From assembly GCF_030463535.1 (NCBI RefSeq), contig NC_132897.1, forward strand, positions 2,215,951-2,279,950: DNA of 64,000 nt, in the 5' to 3' direction. How positions within the stretch are numbered: position 1 is the stretch's first letter; the number at the start of each line of letters is the position of its first letter. Positions 55,129-61,339 of the stretch are shown here, one piece after another. Position numbers and translations under genes: made by a program. The notes beneath the pieces were generated by a model, which saw only the letters and a program-made list of their open reading frames with translations, was not told the DNA's origin and made no database searches. This DNA comes from Salminus brasiliensis (taxonomy: Eukaryota > Chordata > Actinopteri > Characiformes > Bryconidae).

Positions 55129-55199
55129 TGCTCACCTATTCTGGCAGTTTCACCCCGGAGAGTGGTGAAGTCCCAGTTGCGAGGCAGCTTCAGCGACAT
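31763..55199 (-). CDS. arhgap25: Rho GTPase-activating protein 25, complete CDS in eleven exons
   Basis: Cytosolic GAP that speeds GTP hydrolysis by Rac-type GTPases. In mammals ARHGAP25 is mainly a blood-cell protein acting on phagocytosis and migration. CDS is join(55136..55199, 47027..47226, 41943..42024, 40250..40363, 39391..39595, 36464..36596, 35100..35173, 34883..35004, 33088..33248, 32164..32768, 31763..31964), minus strand: 1962 nt, 653 aa (human about 645). All junctions are GT-AG and keep frame. The N-terminus [11 protein letters not shown] matches the mammalian form. Domains: PH about 48-153 ([13 protein letters not shown]), RhoGAP about 159-352 with the arginine finger Arg197 in EEGIFRLPG, Ser/Pro/Glu-rich linker with RKRTQTLP (443-450), coiled coil 588-645. 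The paralogues ARHGAP22 and ARHGAP24 are alternatives, but linker motifs ([14 protein letters not shown]) and the adjacent bmp10 favour arhgap25. Confidence 0.94.
32035..32105 (-). mobile_element. MITE family A end in the last arhgap25 intron
   Basis: GTTTGTGGACACCCCTTCTA and ATGAATGCATTCA are the right end of family A in minus orientation. The intron is only 199 bp, so the fragment makes up a third of it. Confidence 0.7.
32164..32768 (-). CDS. arhgap25: arhgap25 exon 10 (linker)
   Basis: Residues 386-586, the long disordered Ser/Pro/Glu-rich linker with [12 protein letters not shown] (a likely basophilic kinase site) and a Gln run (DQQQQL) at the end. Acceptor TTTCCCCAG|TGCG, donor ATCAG|GTATC. 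Little conserved outside RKRTQTLP, as expected for this region. Confidence 0.9.
33088..33248 (-). CDS. arhgap25: arhgap25 exon 9 (end of RhoGAP)
   Basis: Residues 332-385 ([20 protein letters not shown], then [14 protein letters not shown] and FVGWESAE). The proline/lysine-rich part matches the ARHGAP25 linker more than ARHGAP24. Acceptor ATCCATAG|GAAC, donor AGAG|GTACAG. Confidence 0.92.
33830..34100. other. Intron 8 segment with recurring CGTAAC motifs
   Basis: TTCGTAAC/TCGTAACTA motifs recur about six times between 33850 and 33990. It may be part of a dispersed repeat; the family is not recognised. Confidence 0.3.
34107..34432. repeat. AT-rich ~42-bp minisatellite, array 1
   Basis: Units of about 41-42 bp (GTAAATACTATAAATAATTC, then AGTAAAATGACTAATTACT). 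AAATAC marks recur at 34118, 34159 and 34201. It lies in intron 8. A second array of the same unit lies in intron 6 at 35458-36118. Confidence 0.92.
34515..34872 (+). mobile_element. tRNA-like SINE, third family, next to exon 8
   Basis: It begins near GGCACCGTCACTATGACCAG, goes on through TAATTCGAATCCCAGTCATG and GGTAGATGGCGCTCTCTCCC, and ends GGGCATCAGAAATCGG, ten bases from the exon 8 donor. Related copies: 56235-56510, 58885-59125, 59452-59795 and 61340-61490. Confidence 0.8.
34883..35004 (-). CDS. arhgap25: arhgap25 exon 8 (RhoGAP)
   Basis: Residues 291-331 ([30 protein letters not shown]). It carries the NKM motif and the NLA helix. Acceptor GTGTGCAG|ATTC, donor AAGG|GTGAGAG. A SINE abuts the donor side. 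Confidence 0.94.
35100..35173 (-). CDS. arhgap25: arhgap25 exon 7 (RhoGAP)
   Basis: Residues 267-290 ([20 protein letters not shown] and SYIC). Acceptor CTGCACAG|GGGAAG, donor TGCAG|GTGCG. 74 bp. Confidence 0.93.
35458..36118. repeat. AT-rich ~42-bp minisatellite, array 2
   Basis: Same unit as 34107-34432 and in the same orientation (AGTAAATACTATAAACAATTC, GTAAAATGACTAATTACTA variants), about 15 units, filling half of intron 6. Confidence 0.92.
36464..36596 (-). CDS. arhgap25: arhgap25 exon 6 (RhoGAP)
   Basis: Residues 222-266. It contains [19 protein letters not shown] and PEPVVPW, the most conserved RhoGAP stretch. Acceptor TTCCTGCAG|TGAC, donor GCG|GTGAGG. Confidence 0.95.
36925..37342 (+). 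mobile_element. MITE family A, complete, in intron 5
   Basis: Left end TATGTGACAAAAGTATTGGG, right end GTCCACAAACTTTTGGACAT. Interior typical. Antisense to arhgap25. Confidence 0.85.
37459..37955 (+). repeat. Two (TG)n arrays in intron 5
   Basis: (TG)n at about 37460-37508 and 37909-37953. The sequence between is unremarkable, with a GGGGTGGGGGGGGTGG run near 37801. Confidence 0.9.
38090..38190 (-). mobile_element. MITE family A, end fragment
   Basis: TTCCCTGGACAGTAGAGACC through GAATGAGCAGGTGTCCCAAT, minus orientation, followed by a poly-T. Confidence 0.75.
38358..38715 (+). repeat. 70-bp minisatellite, array 1 (intron 5)
   Basis: Five repeats of GAAACTACCTCCACCATGTT, TGGAGGCTGTACTACTTTAG and CCTGGCTAGCTCTCACTGTG. 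The CATGTTT marks lie at 38371, 38441, 38511, 38568, 38638 and 38708 (spacing 70, one 57). The same unit occurs inverted at 52075-52455. Confidence 0.95.
39010..39337 (-). mobile_element. MITE family A, complete, in intron 5
   Basis: Minus orientation. From GTATTTGTGGACAGTTGTCT to AGGTGTCCCAATACTTTTGT; the right end lies about 54 bases from the exon 5 donor. Confidence 0.85.
39391..39595 (-). CDS. arhgap25: arhgap25 exon 5 (RhoGAP catalytic loop)
   Basis: Residues 154-221. It contains [16 protein letters not shown] and EEGIFRLPG with the catalytic arginine finger (Arg197). Acceptor TTCCTGCAG, donor CCCAG|GTATTA. Confidence 0.95.
40098..40240. repeat. MITE end plus (TG)n in intron 4
   Basis: A family A end (GTGTCCAAATATTTGTGGAC) is followed by a (TG)n tract at 40171-40240. 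On the transcribed strand this is (CA)n starting 10 bases after the exon 4 donor. Confidence 0.85.
40250..40363 (-). CDS. arhgap25: arhgap25 exon 4 (end of PH domain)
   Basis: Residues 116-153 ([20 protein letters not shown]), including the C-terminal PH helix with its invariant Trp. Acceptor GTGTACAG|GCAG, donor GCAG|GTACTG. A (CA)n run on the transcribed strand starts within 10 bases of the donor. Confidence 0.92.
40428..41010 (+). mobile_element. Tc1-like element with decayed transposase N-terminus, family B
   Basis: The ends GACAAAAGTATTGGGACACC and GGCGTCCCAATACTTTTGTC are near-perfect inverted repeats. The interior (CAGTGAAAGAACGGGAGGTT, GTTACAGAGCGGGGTCAGGG) resembles the HTH half of a fish Tc1-like transposase but has several stops, and the catalytic half is missing. 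The parent type of the shorter copy at 18674-19068. Confidence 0.8.
41331..41910 (+). mobile_element. MITE family A plus duplicated flank (intron 3, part of a triplication)
   Basis: The MITE runs from GACAAAAGTATTGGGACACC to GTGTCCACAAACTTTTGCGG, followed by GTTTAAAGTGGAGCACAGTG and GGCCTCGAATAGATCT. The same flank follows MITE pieces at 42895-43028 and 44165-44695. Confidence 0.85.
41943..42024 (-). CDS. arhgap25: arhgap25 exon 3 (PH domain)
   Basis: Residues 89-115 ([14 protein letters not shown]...KFIFEIIP). Acceptor TTTCTAG|GGAAC, donor CCAC|GTAAGG. 82 bp, phase 0 to phase 1. Confidence 0.9.
42025..44880. repeat. Intron 2: locally duplicated blocks
   Basis: 42410-42672 and 43938-44212 are near-identical direct copies (CACTAAAGATACAGATATGT, TCAACCTGGTCTCCAGGATA). 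Diverged relatives lie at 44740-44880, 46610-46730 and 46840-46980. Also present: (TA)n at about 42320-42351, (TG)n/(TA)n at 42672-42760, and a partial MITE with flank at 42895-43028. Confidence 0.8.
44165..44695 (+). mobile_element. MITE family A with duplicated flank (intron 2)
   Basis: Starts near TTTCTTCTGAAATCAAAGCT and ends GTGTCCACAAACTTTTAAAG, then GGAGCACAGTGGTAGTGGAA. It lacks the usual left end, which is replaced by the duplicated block 43938-44212. Confidence 0.8.
45303..45590. mobile_element. Palindromic ATCG-rich MITE, complete
   Basis: The ends GGGCTGGGCAATATGG and ATATTGCCCAGCTCTA are inverted. The interior TTATCACGATACATATAATC fits the family seen at 26790-27190. Confidence 0.75.
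45720..46250 (+). pseudogene. Tc1-like transposase C-terminal remnant in intron 2
   Basis: Two frames are needed: [10 protein letters not shown], then after a frame break [17 protein letters not shown] and [13 protein letters not shown]. These are the second and third catalytic blocks of Tc1-family transposase, with the D and E residues visible. The 3' end CACTTACTTTTTCCTTTACC and a terminal TTTCACCACTGTAT complete a typical element end. Antisense to arhgap25; the N-terminal half is absent. Positions 45720-45870 also occur at 47985-48145. Confidence 0.85.
46306..46541 (+). mobile_element. tRNA-like SINE (second family) truncated by (TA)n
   Basis: It starts TGGTTGGTGTGGCACAACAG and is interrupted in the 3' half by a (TA)n array at about 46486-46541. 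Intron 2. Confidence 0.75.
47027..47226 (-). CDS. arhgap25: arhgap25 exon 2 (start of PH domain)
   Basis: Residues 22-88. The acceptor CCATCAG follows a pyrimidine-rich tract; the donor is ACAG|GTAAGG. It encodes [20 protein letters not shown] and [15 protein letters not shown], the first strands of the PH domain. An internal Met45 could serve as a start in an alternative transcript. Confidence 0.93.
47344..47366 (+). repeat. (GCA)n in intron 1
   Basis: About seven GCA triplets in a GC-richer stretch 110 bp upstream of exon 2. Not coding in the model given here. Confidence 0.85.
47795..48145 (+). repeat. Intron 1 copy of the block at 45540-45870
   Basis: It carries a MITE end (ATATTGCCCAGCTCTACAAT), then CAACATGCTTATGACCCAAT and the transposase piece GTTATGCAACAGGACAATGA. 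The order and spacing are the same as in intron 2, so this is a segmental duplication placed on the other side of exon 2. Confidence 0.85.
48190..48795 (+). mobile_element. Two MITE family A copies in intron 1
   Basis: A partial copy at about 48190-48400 (GCTATATGGACAGAAGCATT) and a short, internally deleted complete copy at 48565-48795 (left TACGGACAAAAGTATTGGGA, right GTCCGCAAACGTTTGGACAT). Confidence 0.8.
49065..49975. repeat. Tandem array of ~125-175 bp units
   Basis: At least five to six units with AATAAGCCATGATTTGGGCC, AGAGAAGAACCATTTAACCA and GGTTGCCATGGTTCTA blocks; marks at about 49223, 49347, 49492, 49653 and 49829. A copy in inverse orientation lies at about 50885-51125. Confidence 0.85.
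50076..50145 (+). repeat. GAGCC(C/G) hexamer minisatellite
   Basis: About ten GAGCCN/GAGCTGGA hexamers. One frame reads (Pro-Glu)n and another Ser-Pro-Arg-Ser. No flanking splice support, so I treat it as a repeat. Confidence 0.75.
50281..50734. repeat. (GA)n tract and G21 homopolymer
   Basis: (AG)n at about 50281-50324, short (CA)n tracts at 50483-50500 and 50531-50547, and an uninterrupted run of 21 G at 50714-50734 after three CAGTAC units. Confidence 0.9.
50885..51125. repeat. Inverted relative of the 49 kb array
   Basis: It includes AGAACTCTCTGATTAATGGT, TGTTTGATGGAGAAGAACAA and AATGAGTTCCTCTAAAGGGT, which correspond in reverse to the units at 49065-49975. Confidence 0.6.
51140..51325 (+). 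pseudogene. Possible Tc1/mariner transposase remnant
   Basis: CTACAACAGGGCAATGATCC reads LQQGNDP, similar to the [10 protein letters not shown] block. It is short, and the first Asp is replaced by Gly. No other catalytic block is seen. Confidence 0.4.
51325..51735 (-). mobile_element. MITE family A, complete (intron 1)
   Basis: Minus orientation. Left GTCCAAATGTTTGTGGACAC, right GGTGTCCCAATACTTTTGTC. One of the best-preserved copies. Confidence 0.88.
52075..52455 (-). repeat. 70-bp minisatellite, array 2 (intron 1), inverted to array 1
   Basis: Six marks AAACATGG at 52102, 52172, 52239, 52306, 52373 and 52443 (spacing 70, 67, 67, 67, 70). The unit is the reverse complement of the 38358-38715 array; the 67-bp units lack a GTA triplet. 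Confidence 0.95.
52868..53400. repeat. (TG)n, (CA)n and (TA)n microsatellites in intron 1
   Basis: (TG)n at about 52867-52909, (CA)n at 53067-53108 and (TA)n at 53355-53398. No other feature recognised between them. Confidence 0.9.
53690..54850. repeat. Imperfect ~300-bp tandem repeat with CCAAT boxes
   Basis: The block ACTCCCCATCAGGAGCACAT, GGTCGATTACCACCAATAGA and CACGAGCCAATAGGA starts near 53812 and again near 54108. A third, partial copy (GGAGGCTGCTAGGAACTAGG) lies near 54332 and a diverged fourth near 54690. Between the blocks is AT-rich sequence with TTTAATATGTAATATTATAA. Each good copy holds two CCAAT pentamers about 45 bp apart. Confidence 0.8.
55027..55126 (+). repeat. (CA)n tracts just inside intron 1
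   Basis: (CA)n at about 55032-55050 and 55094-55126. On the transcribed strand the second is a (TG)n run immediately after the exon 1 donor. Confidence 0.9.
55136..55199 (-). CDS. arhgap25: arhgap25 coding exon 1
   Basis: The ATG is at 55197-55199. It encodes [11 protein letters not shown] and ten more residues through Ile21, plus one base. The donor is ATAG|GTGAGC. It is followed six bases into the intron by a long (TG)n run on the transcribed strand. Phase 1 joins exon 2 to give Ala22, continuing ARSKSVV as in the mammalian protein (ARSRSVM). Only 64 coding nucleotides, so easily missed by gene finders. Confidence 0.9.
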
Positions 55200-56230
55200 C
55201 TCTTCTAATAAGGAAAAGGTCACTCTCTATCTAACCACACACACACACACACATACACACATGCTCACACTCGCTCACACACACTCACACACTCACACAC
55301 ACACACTCAGGCTCACTCTCACACGTGTGTACATTAACTGTACATTTTTCTCCACACACTCCTCACCCTCTCAGTCATCCTGTCTACCTCACTTCCTCCT
55401 TTCTTTCTAGGTCTTGCGTTGTTGTGTTTTTTTTTTATCCTCTCCAGACAAGTTCTTGCTTGCCCTTTCCCTCCTCTCTCTCTCACTCGCTCGCTCGCTC
55501 GCTCGCTCTCTCACTGCTGGTATGGCCTAGCTAGCCCCTCTCGCAGACGTTCACTCCAGCCCGGCTCCTCCGTTCCTCAGCCAGGTCGGCTGCCGCGGAC
55601 GTCGACTAAGCCTGCACACCTCGTAGCCCAAATTTCTTTGCACAATGAGGAAGTCTGCGGCGAAGTCAAGACGCCGCAGAGGCGGCCGAGCGCCTGAAGC
55701 GCTATACAAGGAGAGAGAGAGAGAGAGAGAGAGAGAAATGATATCTGCACGTATCGTAGCTCGTCCGTTTTTGAGTCACAACCCGTGTTTCATTTCATGT
55801 AATCCACTTCCACAAAGGGAGATGACCTCTAGCCTTTCCAGCCCAGCAGCGCTCAGCACCGTCCTCACGCTGAATCCCCCAGGCTGAAGGCCTGGATCTG
55901 AAGGCTGAGCTTCAGCTAAATCCACCGGAAGCTTCTCCAGCTCCAAAATGAGCCAAATGAATGGCAGTCAGTGACACCGCCTGTAAACACTGAAGGTAAC
56001 AACAAAAAAAGGAAGTTCACAATCAGAGAGGAAGAAACGGCGAAGCAGAAACGAGCTCATGCAGCTTTGCTCTCTTTATTGTCTGGGTGTAAACGGACGT
56101 GTTGCTGTACGTGTCCCGGCAGCGGGAAAAGCCCAGACAGAGCGGCTAGGCCGAAGAATAACACAGATCAGGCCTGATCACTGCCGGCTCTGACGGCTTC
56201 GGCTTCGTATATGAAAACAGTACTAAACAT
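55200..56230 (-). promoter_or_regulatory. arhgap25 5' UTR and presumed promoter region
   Basis: It lies upstream of the exon 1 ATG on the minus strand. It contains (CA)n at 55236-55310, a (GCTC)n pyrimidine tract at 55485-55515, a CpG-containing stretch at 55540-55700 and (GA)n at 55708-55735. No clear TATA box. The transcription start cannot be fixed from sequence. Confidence 0.35.
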
Positions 56231-56234
56231 GAGG

Positions 56235-56510
56235 CCCTGAGCGGTCCAGAGGAGGGAGGCGCTGTCACTATGACCGCAGGGTCAGCAGCCATCAGCAGCC
56301 ATCAGCAGCTGGGCCCAGAGGGAGCACAGTTGGCCTTGCTCTCTCTCCCTACACTAGTGTTGATGCTGGCTGAAGGGATGCAGCACTTCCCTGCAGGCGT
56401 GCTGGTCGCCCGGTGATGTTGCATTGCATGGGATAGAGGGAGAATACGTGTGAGCTGGGTAATTGCCGACCCAAGTTGAGGAGAAAATGGATAAAATCAG
56501 AAATGAATTT
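56235..56510 (+). mobile_element. tRNA-like SINE, third family
   Basis: GGCGCTGTCACTATGACCGC through AGCACAGTTGGCCTTGCTCT and GGGTAATTGCCGACCCAAGT, ending AAAATGGATAAAATCAGAAA. Related to 34515-34872. Confidence 0.75.
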
Positions 56511-56600
56511 GTGTAATTAATACCACAATTACTCGTCACATCTGATAAACTAGTGTTTCATCGAGAATTCCCAGTTTCCCACGTGTAACACAAGCTCACT

Positions 56601-56895
56601 TGCTCATAGTGGTGGCTCAGCGATTAGAGCGCCGTGATATCGATAACAGGGTTGTGGGTTCGATTCCCGGGCTCTGCAAGCTGCTGCTGTTGGGCCCTTG
56701 AGCAAGGCCCTTTACCCTCTCTGCTCCCCGGGCGCTGGAGTTGGCTGCCCACCGCTCTGGGTGTGTGTGTGTACTCACTGCCCCTAACACGTGTGTGTGT
56801 GAGTGTGTGTGTGTTCACTACCAGATGGGTTAAATGCGAAGGACACATTTCGCTGTACAGTGTACAGTGACAAATACGTGCACCTTTATCCTTTT
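56601..56895 (+). mobile_element. tRNA-derived SINE, first family, nearly complete
   Basis: The tRNA-like head GTGGTGGCTCAGCGATTAGA with B box GGTTCGATTCC is followed by the conserved core TTGGGCCCTTGAGCAAGGCC and the tail GACACATTTCGCTGTACAGT. It is not a functional tRNA: the head cannot be folded into a full cloverleaf by eye and it continues into SINE body. Confidence 0.9.
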
Positions 56896-57527
56896 TATAT
56901 TTTAAGGAGTAGCAATGTAGCATCTAAATGTCGGCGTATTTTGTCAATTATTATTATTATTGTTATTATTATTGTTGTTATTATTATTTTTAGTGTATGT
57001 TTGATCACAGTGGAACGTGTACCTACAGAAACAGCTCAGTTTTAGTTTTCTTTTATTATTATTTTTTAAATGTATTTAATTCTTGTGCTTCTTCTCCAGC
57101 TTCTTCTTAATTCTTTTAATATTTCCCACCTCTTTATTATTATACCACAATTACACGTCACATCTGGTAAACTAGTGTTTCATTCCCAGTTTCCCACGTG
57201 TAAATACGAGCTCACTGGCTGATGGCATGTAATTTACTGTGCTTAAAAGCATAATGTCCTGGTTTAAACAGCGCAGGAACCTGAAAACTAACCATCAGGA
57301 AGAGTATCTCTAATGAATCTGTTAATAGAAATGATCAATTCTAGCTAGTTGTGAAAGCAGACCACCCTGCTCACACTGGGGTCAATGGGCAGGTTGATAT
57401 CTGGTCACGTTCTGGACATAACAGCCTTTGGTTTGTATGAGAGCACAAGCTGCAGAAGACCCCAGTTACAGTCCGAGAGCCCCTCCTACTGCTCAACTTC
57501 TGCAGCAAGAACGAAAACGGTGCGTCA
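56896..57527. other. Intergenic stretch, AT-rich
   Basis: A (TTA)n-like tract at 56948-56992. No gene recognised. The block GTTTCAT, CCCAGTTTCCCACGTGTAA near 57175 also occurs near 56570, a short local duplication. Confidence 0.45.
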
Positions 57528-57541
57528 GCCCCCTCTGGTGG
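57528..57541 (-). promoter_or_regulatory. CTCF-like motif, minus orientation
   Basis: On the minus strand it reads CCACCAGAGGGGGC, a strong match to the CTCF core CCASYAGRKGGC. It lies 2.3 kb upstream of the arhgap25 start codon. Confidence 0.5.
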
Positions 57542-57619
57542 TCGTCTGCTGTAATGACAAGAAGCGAGTCCTCTCTTTTCTGAAAGCTGACCACTCCTTT
57601 TATTCACAGTCGATTTAAT

Positions 57620-58224
57620 TGCATTAAAATGTTTAAACTCATTAATAATTCCAGTGTTTTAGATTCAGTTTAGGGCGGTCAGGATAATTGTTATCGACTT
57701 ATCGCACAATACATGGACACGACCTCAGCCATTGTTGCTGACCTCTATATCGTCCACAGGAGAGCCTGTTAACGTGATTGAGCTGCTTTATTAATTTATT
57801 TAGGATATTTAATCATTTTTATTTGAATGTTCTGATTAATTAAAAGCTTTGCTCTTGGAAGGGTGTAATTGCATTACTATCATTAAGTCAGTAAAATTAA
57901 ATAATTCTTAAAAGGACAATAATATAAAGTTATGTATCGTGATTATTTCTGGGCCAATATATCGTCCTTACACCTGTATGATTATATTAACTATATAAAA
58001 TCCCTTTAGACCCGTTAGAACGAGGTAGAGCGAGTTCTGGAGGATTTTCCTTACATTTGATTTAATAATAATAATAAAAATAATAATTAAAATTAAAAAG
58101 ACATATTACTGATTTTTATGATTATTATATAATAATATTATGATTATGGTGCAGACCTCAGCAGTAGAACAGTCTTATGTGGTGGTTCTGTGACTTTTAT
58201 CAATAATTAATAAATAGTTCTGAT
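57620..58224. other. AT-rich intergenic stretch, nothing recognised
   Basis: No exon. Scattered ATCGACTTATCGCACAATAC and CGTGATTATTTCTGGGCCAA near 57690 and 57950 may be the ends of a decayed ATCG-rich MITE. Confidence 0.4.
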
Positions 58225-58445
58225 CAGAGGAGGACGGGTCAGGTCCCCCTTGTGAGTCTTGGTTCCTCCCAAGGTTTCTTCCTCCAGCTCTGAGGCTGCA
58301 CTGTGGGCTCTAGCTGCTCACTGAGGGTCTTAGGTTCTCATGTCTTGTTGATTTCTTGTCCTCTTATTGATTACGGATTCAGTAAAGCTGCTTTGGGGCA
58401 GCGGCAGTTATAAACAGCGCTGTACAAAGAATTTAATGTGAATAA
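58225..58445 (+). repeat. Dispersed SINE-like repeat
   Basis: GGTTCCTCCCAAGGTTTCTT, AGTAAAGCTGCTTTGGGGCA and AACAGCGCTGTACAAAGAAT are hallmarks of a very common fish repeat. Counterpart in reverse at 18385-18620. Confidence 0.65.
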
Positions 58446-58884
58446 TACATTAATTACTTTATTATAACACTCTGTTCTATGCTCACTTTTCGTACACGTA
58501 CACAAAGAAAGCACAGATAGAAAAAAAACAGCCTAAACTACTATTAACAAACAGCCATATAATAATCAATTTCTCCCCAAATATAGACATATAGACTCTT
58601 TACTACTGTTAGGTCTTAAAGTTTCTCTGTAAAATCAAAACACTGGTGTTAAATTTGACAAAAACTTCATAGAACAAACCCATCATAGCTTAAATTACAT
58701 CTTAGTCTTGTGAAAAAGGTCCTGCACCAGCATTCACAGTTCCACAACACAACGTAAACACACTGCTTTAAAAACGAACAAAAACGAGGAAAAGGAGAAT
58801 TAAACAGGGTAAAAACATTAAACGGGACCGTGTGGGAACGGGGGCGTGATTATGGTGATGCACTGCAAAGAAATGTGAGCGATA

Positions 58885-59125
58885 AAGCACCACGCTTGAA
58901 GGGGTTCTGAGAGGCTCAATGGCCCATGGGTCACAAGGTCAAATCCTGAGCCATGCCGCTTTGCCATCAGCGGCCAGAGTCTGAGAGAGCACAGTTGGAC
59001 ATGCTCCGGGTAGGTAGATGGCGCTCTCTCTCCCCTTGGACCTGACGCTTTCCTCAGAGTGTCCGTACTCTCCTAGTGTCGGGAGGATTGCTAGTACTGG
59101 GGGTGCTGTGGCATCGCCCGAAGAA
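58885..59125 (+). mobile_element. tRNA-like SINE, third family
   Basis: AAATCCTGAGCCATGCCGCT, TTGCCATCAGCGGCCAGAGT and AGGTAGATGGCGCTCTCTCT are blocks shared with the other third-family copies. Confidence 0.75.
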
Positions 59126-59451
59126 CCATTTGTAGCACCTTGAAGGCCATGAAGGCACAGTTGGATCGGTTTTGGAGACGGAGGAGGTCAAATCCATCTG
59201 TGTCCAACACTTATGGTGGAGGTCTGAGTCTGAATAGGTGTTAAACGATGACTATCTGAGGTCTTCATACTATACAGCCATACTGGAGGAGCCTGTTTCG
59301 GCTGCAGGACAGTTGGTACATCTTTACAAAGTGGACCAAAACAGAACCTTCACAGGAGTAAAGCAAAAAACCCTTAACTGAGAGTCCATTCCAGGTCCTT
59401 TTGGACCTTTTCTGTTGGTCAGTTTCTCGCAAATGGGACAGTAATATTAAG

Positions 59452-59795
59452 AGGGGGTGTGACGGTTGTTGTGGTCAGCATGCTTTGAGATCGACCCGTC
59501 ATCCATTCGTAGCTCCCCCTAGCAAAAGCAGCGCTCCCGACGCTAGGAGGGTACGCTCTCCTCCGATACATGTGAAGCCAACTGCCGCTGATGTCCGACG
59601 CACTCAGAGGGAAGGGGACGGGTCCCCAGCTCCACCCTATCAGCTAACAGACGCTTGGGCCGGTCGGACAACATGGCTTAAGCGTGATGAGGGGAGAGCG
59701 CAGAGAGAGCACGGCCTGTTGTGCTCTACTGGTCTTCGGCTGCCGATGGCAAAGCAGCATGCCTCTGGACTCGAGCTGGAGACCCCAGCTCAGAA
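59452..59795 (-). mobile_element. tRNA-like SINE, third family, minus orientation
   Basis: Reverse-oriented blocks: CTCTCCTCCGATACATGTGA, GAGAGAGCACGGCCTGTTGT and GCTGCCGATGGCAAAGCAGC. It produces a 132-codon open frame at 59401-59799 that is a repeat artefact. Confidence 0.75.
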
Positions 59796-59852
59796 GTAGG
59801 AGCGCATTCCACCACAGTTCTTGGTTGATTTTGGGTTGTGTTTAAACCCTGA

Positions 59853-59866
59853 CCACTAGATGGCAG
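59853..59866 (+). promoter_or_regulatory. CTCF-like motif, plus orientation
   Basis: CCACTAGATGGCAG matches the CTCF core. With 57528-57541 it forms a divergent pair 2.3 kb apart. Confidence 0.5.
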
Positions 59867-60169
59867 TGTTGTCTTCAGATCCAGCTGTTCTGATTGGATA
59901 AAAAGATTTTCTTTACATTTTTTGTCCTACAATTTGCTTTTAAAAATATTGTAATGTGAGCCGTGACTCCTGTATTCTGAGCCCTTCTCTCCATATGAGC
60001 CTCCGTCATGTATTTCTATAGAGGACAGACAGTCCTGGTGCGTTTTCTGGGGGTCTCCGAAGGTCCTGGGCTGAGCGTAGGACTCCGGTTCTAAACTAGA
60101 AGTTTGCTTCCTGAAGAAATTGCGGACTGGTTGATTGGTTGCACAGCTTAAGTGGTTCCCAGTTTCAGG

Positions 60170-60330
60170 CAGTCGCTATTGTATCTCAGGTGGTTGCTAA
60201 GGAGTTGCTAGGTGGATGCTATGGCGTTTCACGTAGTTCCCATGTGGTCTTGGGTGATTGCTACTTTGCTGCTGAGTGGTTGCTGTGGTACCCCATGTGG
60301 TTGTTTGGGTGTTGGTAATGTATTTGTACC
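60170..60330 (+). repeat. Short GT-rich minisatellite related to 11.5-14.3 kb
   Basis: GGTGGTTGCTAAGGAGTTGC and TTGCTGTGGTACCCCATGTG units, four to five copies. A similar ending TGGTACCCCGTGTAG occurs at 8170. Confidence 0.7.
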
Positions 60331-60749
60331 ATCATAAGACTGATCAGAAGATTGTCGATTCCTATGGGAAAAGAAAACCCGTAAACGTCAGTGATGCTCG
60401 GCACATCGTTTAGAAAAGTCTGGTAGATTTTTTTTAAATATATATATTTCATAGAAGAACCGCTTCTGGGTTCTTAAAGAACCGTTCAACGGAGGGTTCT
60501 TTGGAGAATGAAATTTGTAAATGTGAACAAGTATGAATCGAATGTAAAGCTTCCAGATGAACATCATCTCTGAACTGTCCGCCCAACATCAGAACCACTT
60601 AGGAACCTTTTATGGGGTGGTTTCCAAAGTTCTGAAAGAAGAACCACCACACAACATAAAGAACCATTTCAATTGGTATAGAATCATGGGACGGGTCTCC
60701 AACTTTTCAGAAGGTTCCTCAAACCAACAAAGGTTCCTAAAAGGATCTT

Positions 60750-60951
60750 CATTTACATTTACGTTATTTAGCAGAGGCTCTTCTCCAGAGCGACTTACAA
60801 GGTCACTCGTATTACAGTGGAGGCGGGACAATGTAGTGTTAGGAGTCTTGCCCAAGGACTCTTACTGGTGTAGCGCAGCACAGTCACCCAGACCGGGAAT
60901 CGAACCCCAGTCTCCAACATGGTGTTATCTGTTGCGCCACACCAACCACCA
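60750..60951 (-). mobile_element. tRNA-like SINE, second family, complete
   Basis: Reverse orientation from the 3' tail (CATTTACATTTACGTTATTT, AGAGCGACTTACAAGG) to the head (CTGTTGCGCCACACCAACCA). Confidence 0.85.
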
Positions 60952-61339
60952 AATGTGGTTTCTCACTGATTAATTGTTAAAATGTGACAAAAACGTGTTA
61001 AATAAGGAAATATTGGCCTCTAAAATAACAAGTTCTGGCAACAATGCCATAGAAGACATTTTAGGTGTACTTCTTTGGAGAACCATTTTTGTAAATGTAA
61101 AGAGTTTGAAGAACCTCCAGATCATCCTACAGTAGATTAGAAGGGTCTTCAAACCAAGAAACCAGAAAAGGTTCCTAACTGGACCTTCATACTTCCAAAT
61201 TCCTTTCAGATTCCAAAATTCCCAATTTGGACCCAAGATTTCTTCAACAGTGAGGGCGGACCAACACACGTCCCTTCCGATGTGCATTTGTCCACATTTT
61301 TTTGGGAGGGGAACTACATGCAGCATACCAACCAGCTCC
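60952..61339. other. Intergenic stretch with AGAACC-type short repeats
   Basis: It holds GAGAACCATTTTTGTAAATG and AAGGTTCCTAACTGGACC, similar to units at 49 kb and 60.5 kb. No gene. Confidence 0.4.

Noticed and set aside
56601-56690. tRNA gene
   Set aside because: B-box-like sequence belongs to a SINE head; the body of the SINE follows directly. The same holds for 3690-3752 and 3825-3900.
59401-59799. 132-codon plus-strand frame as a gene
   Set aside because: It lies almost wholly inside a reverse-oriented SINE.
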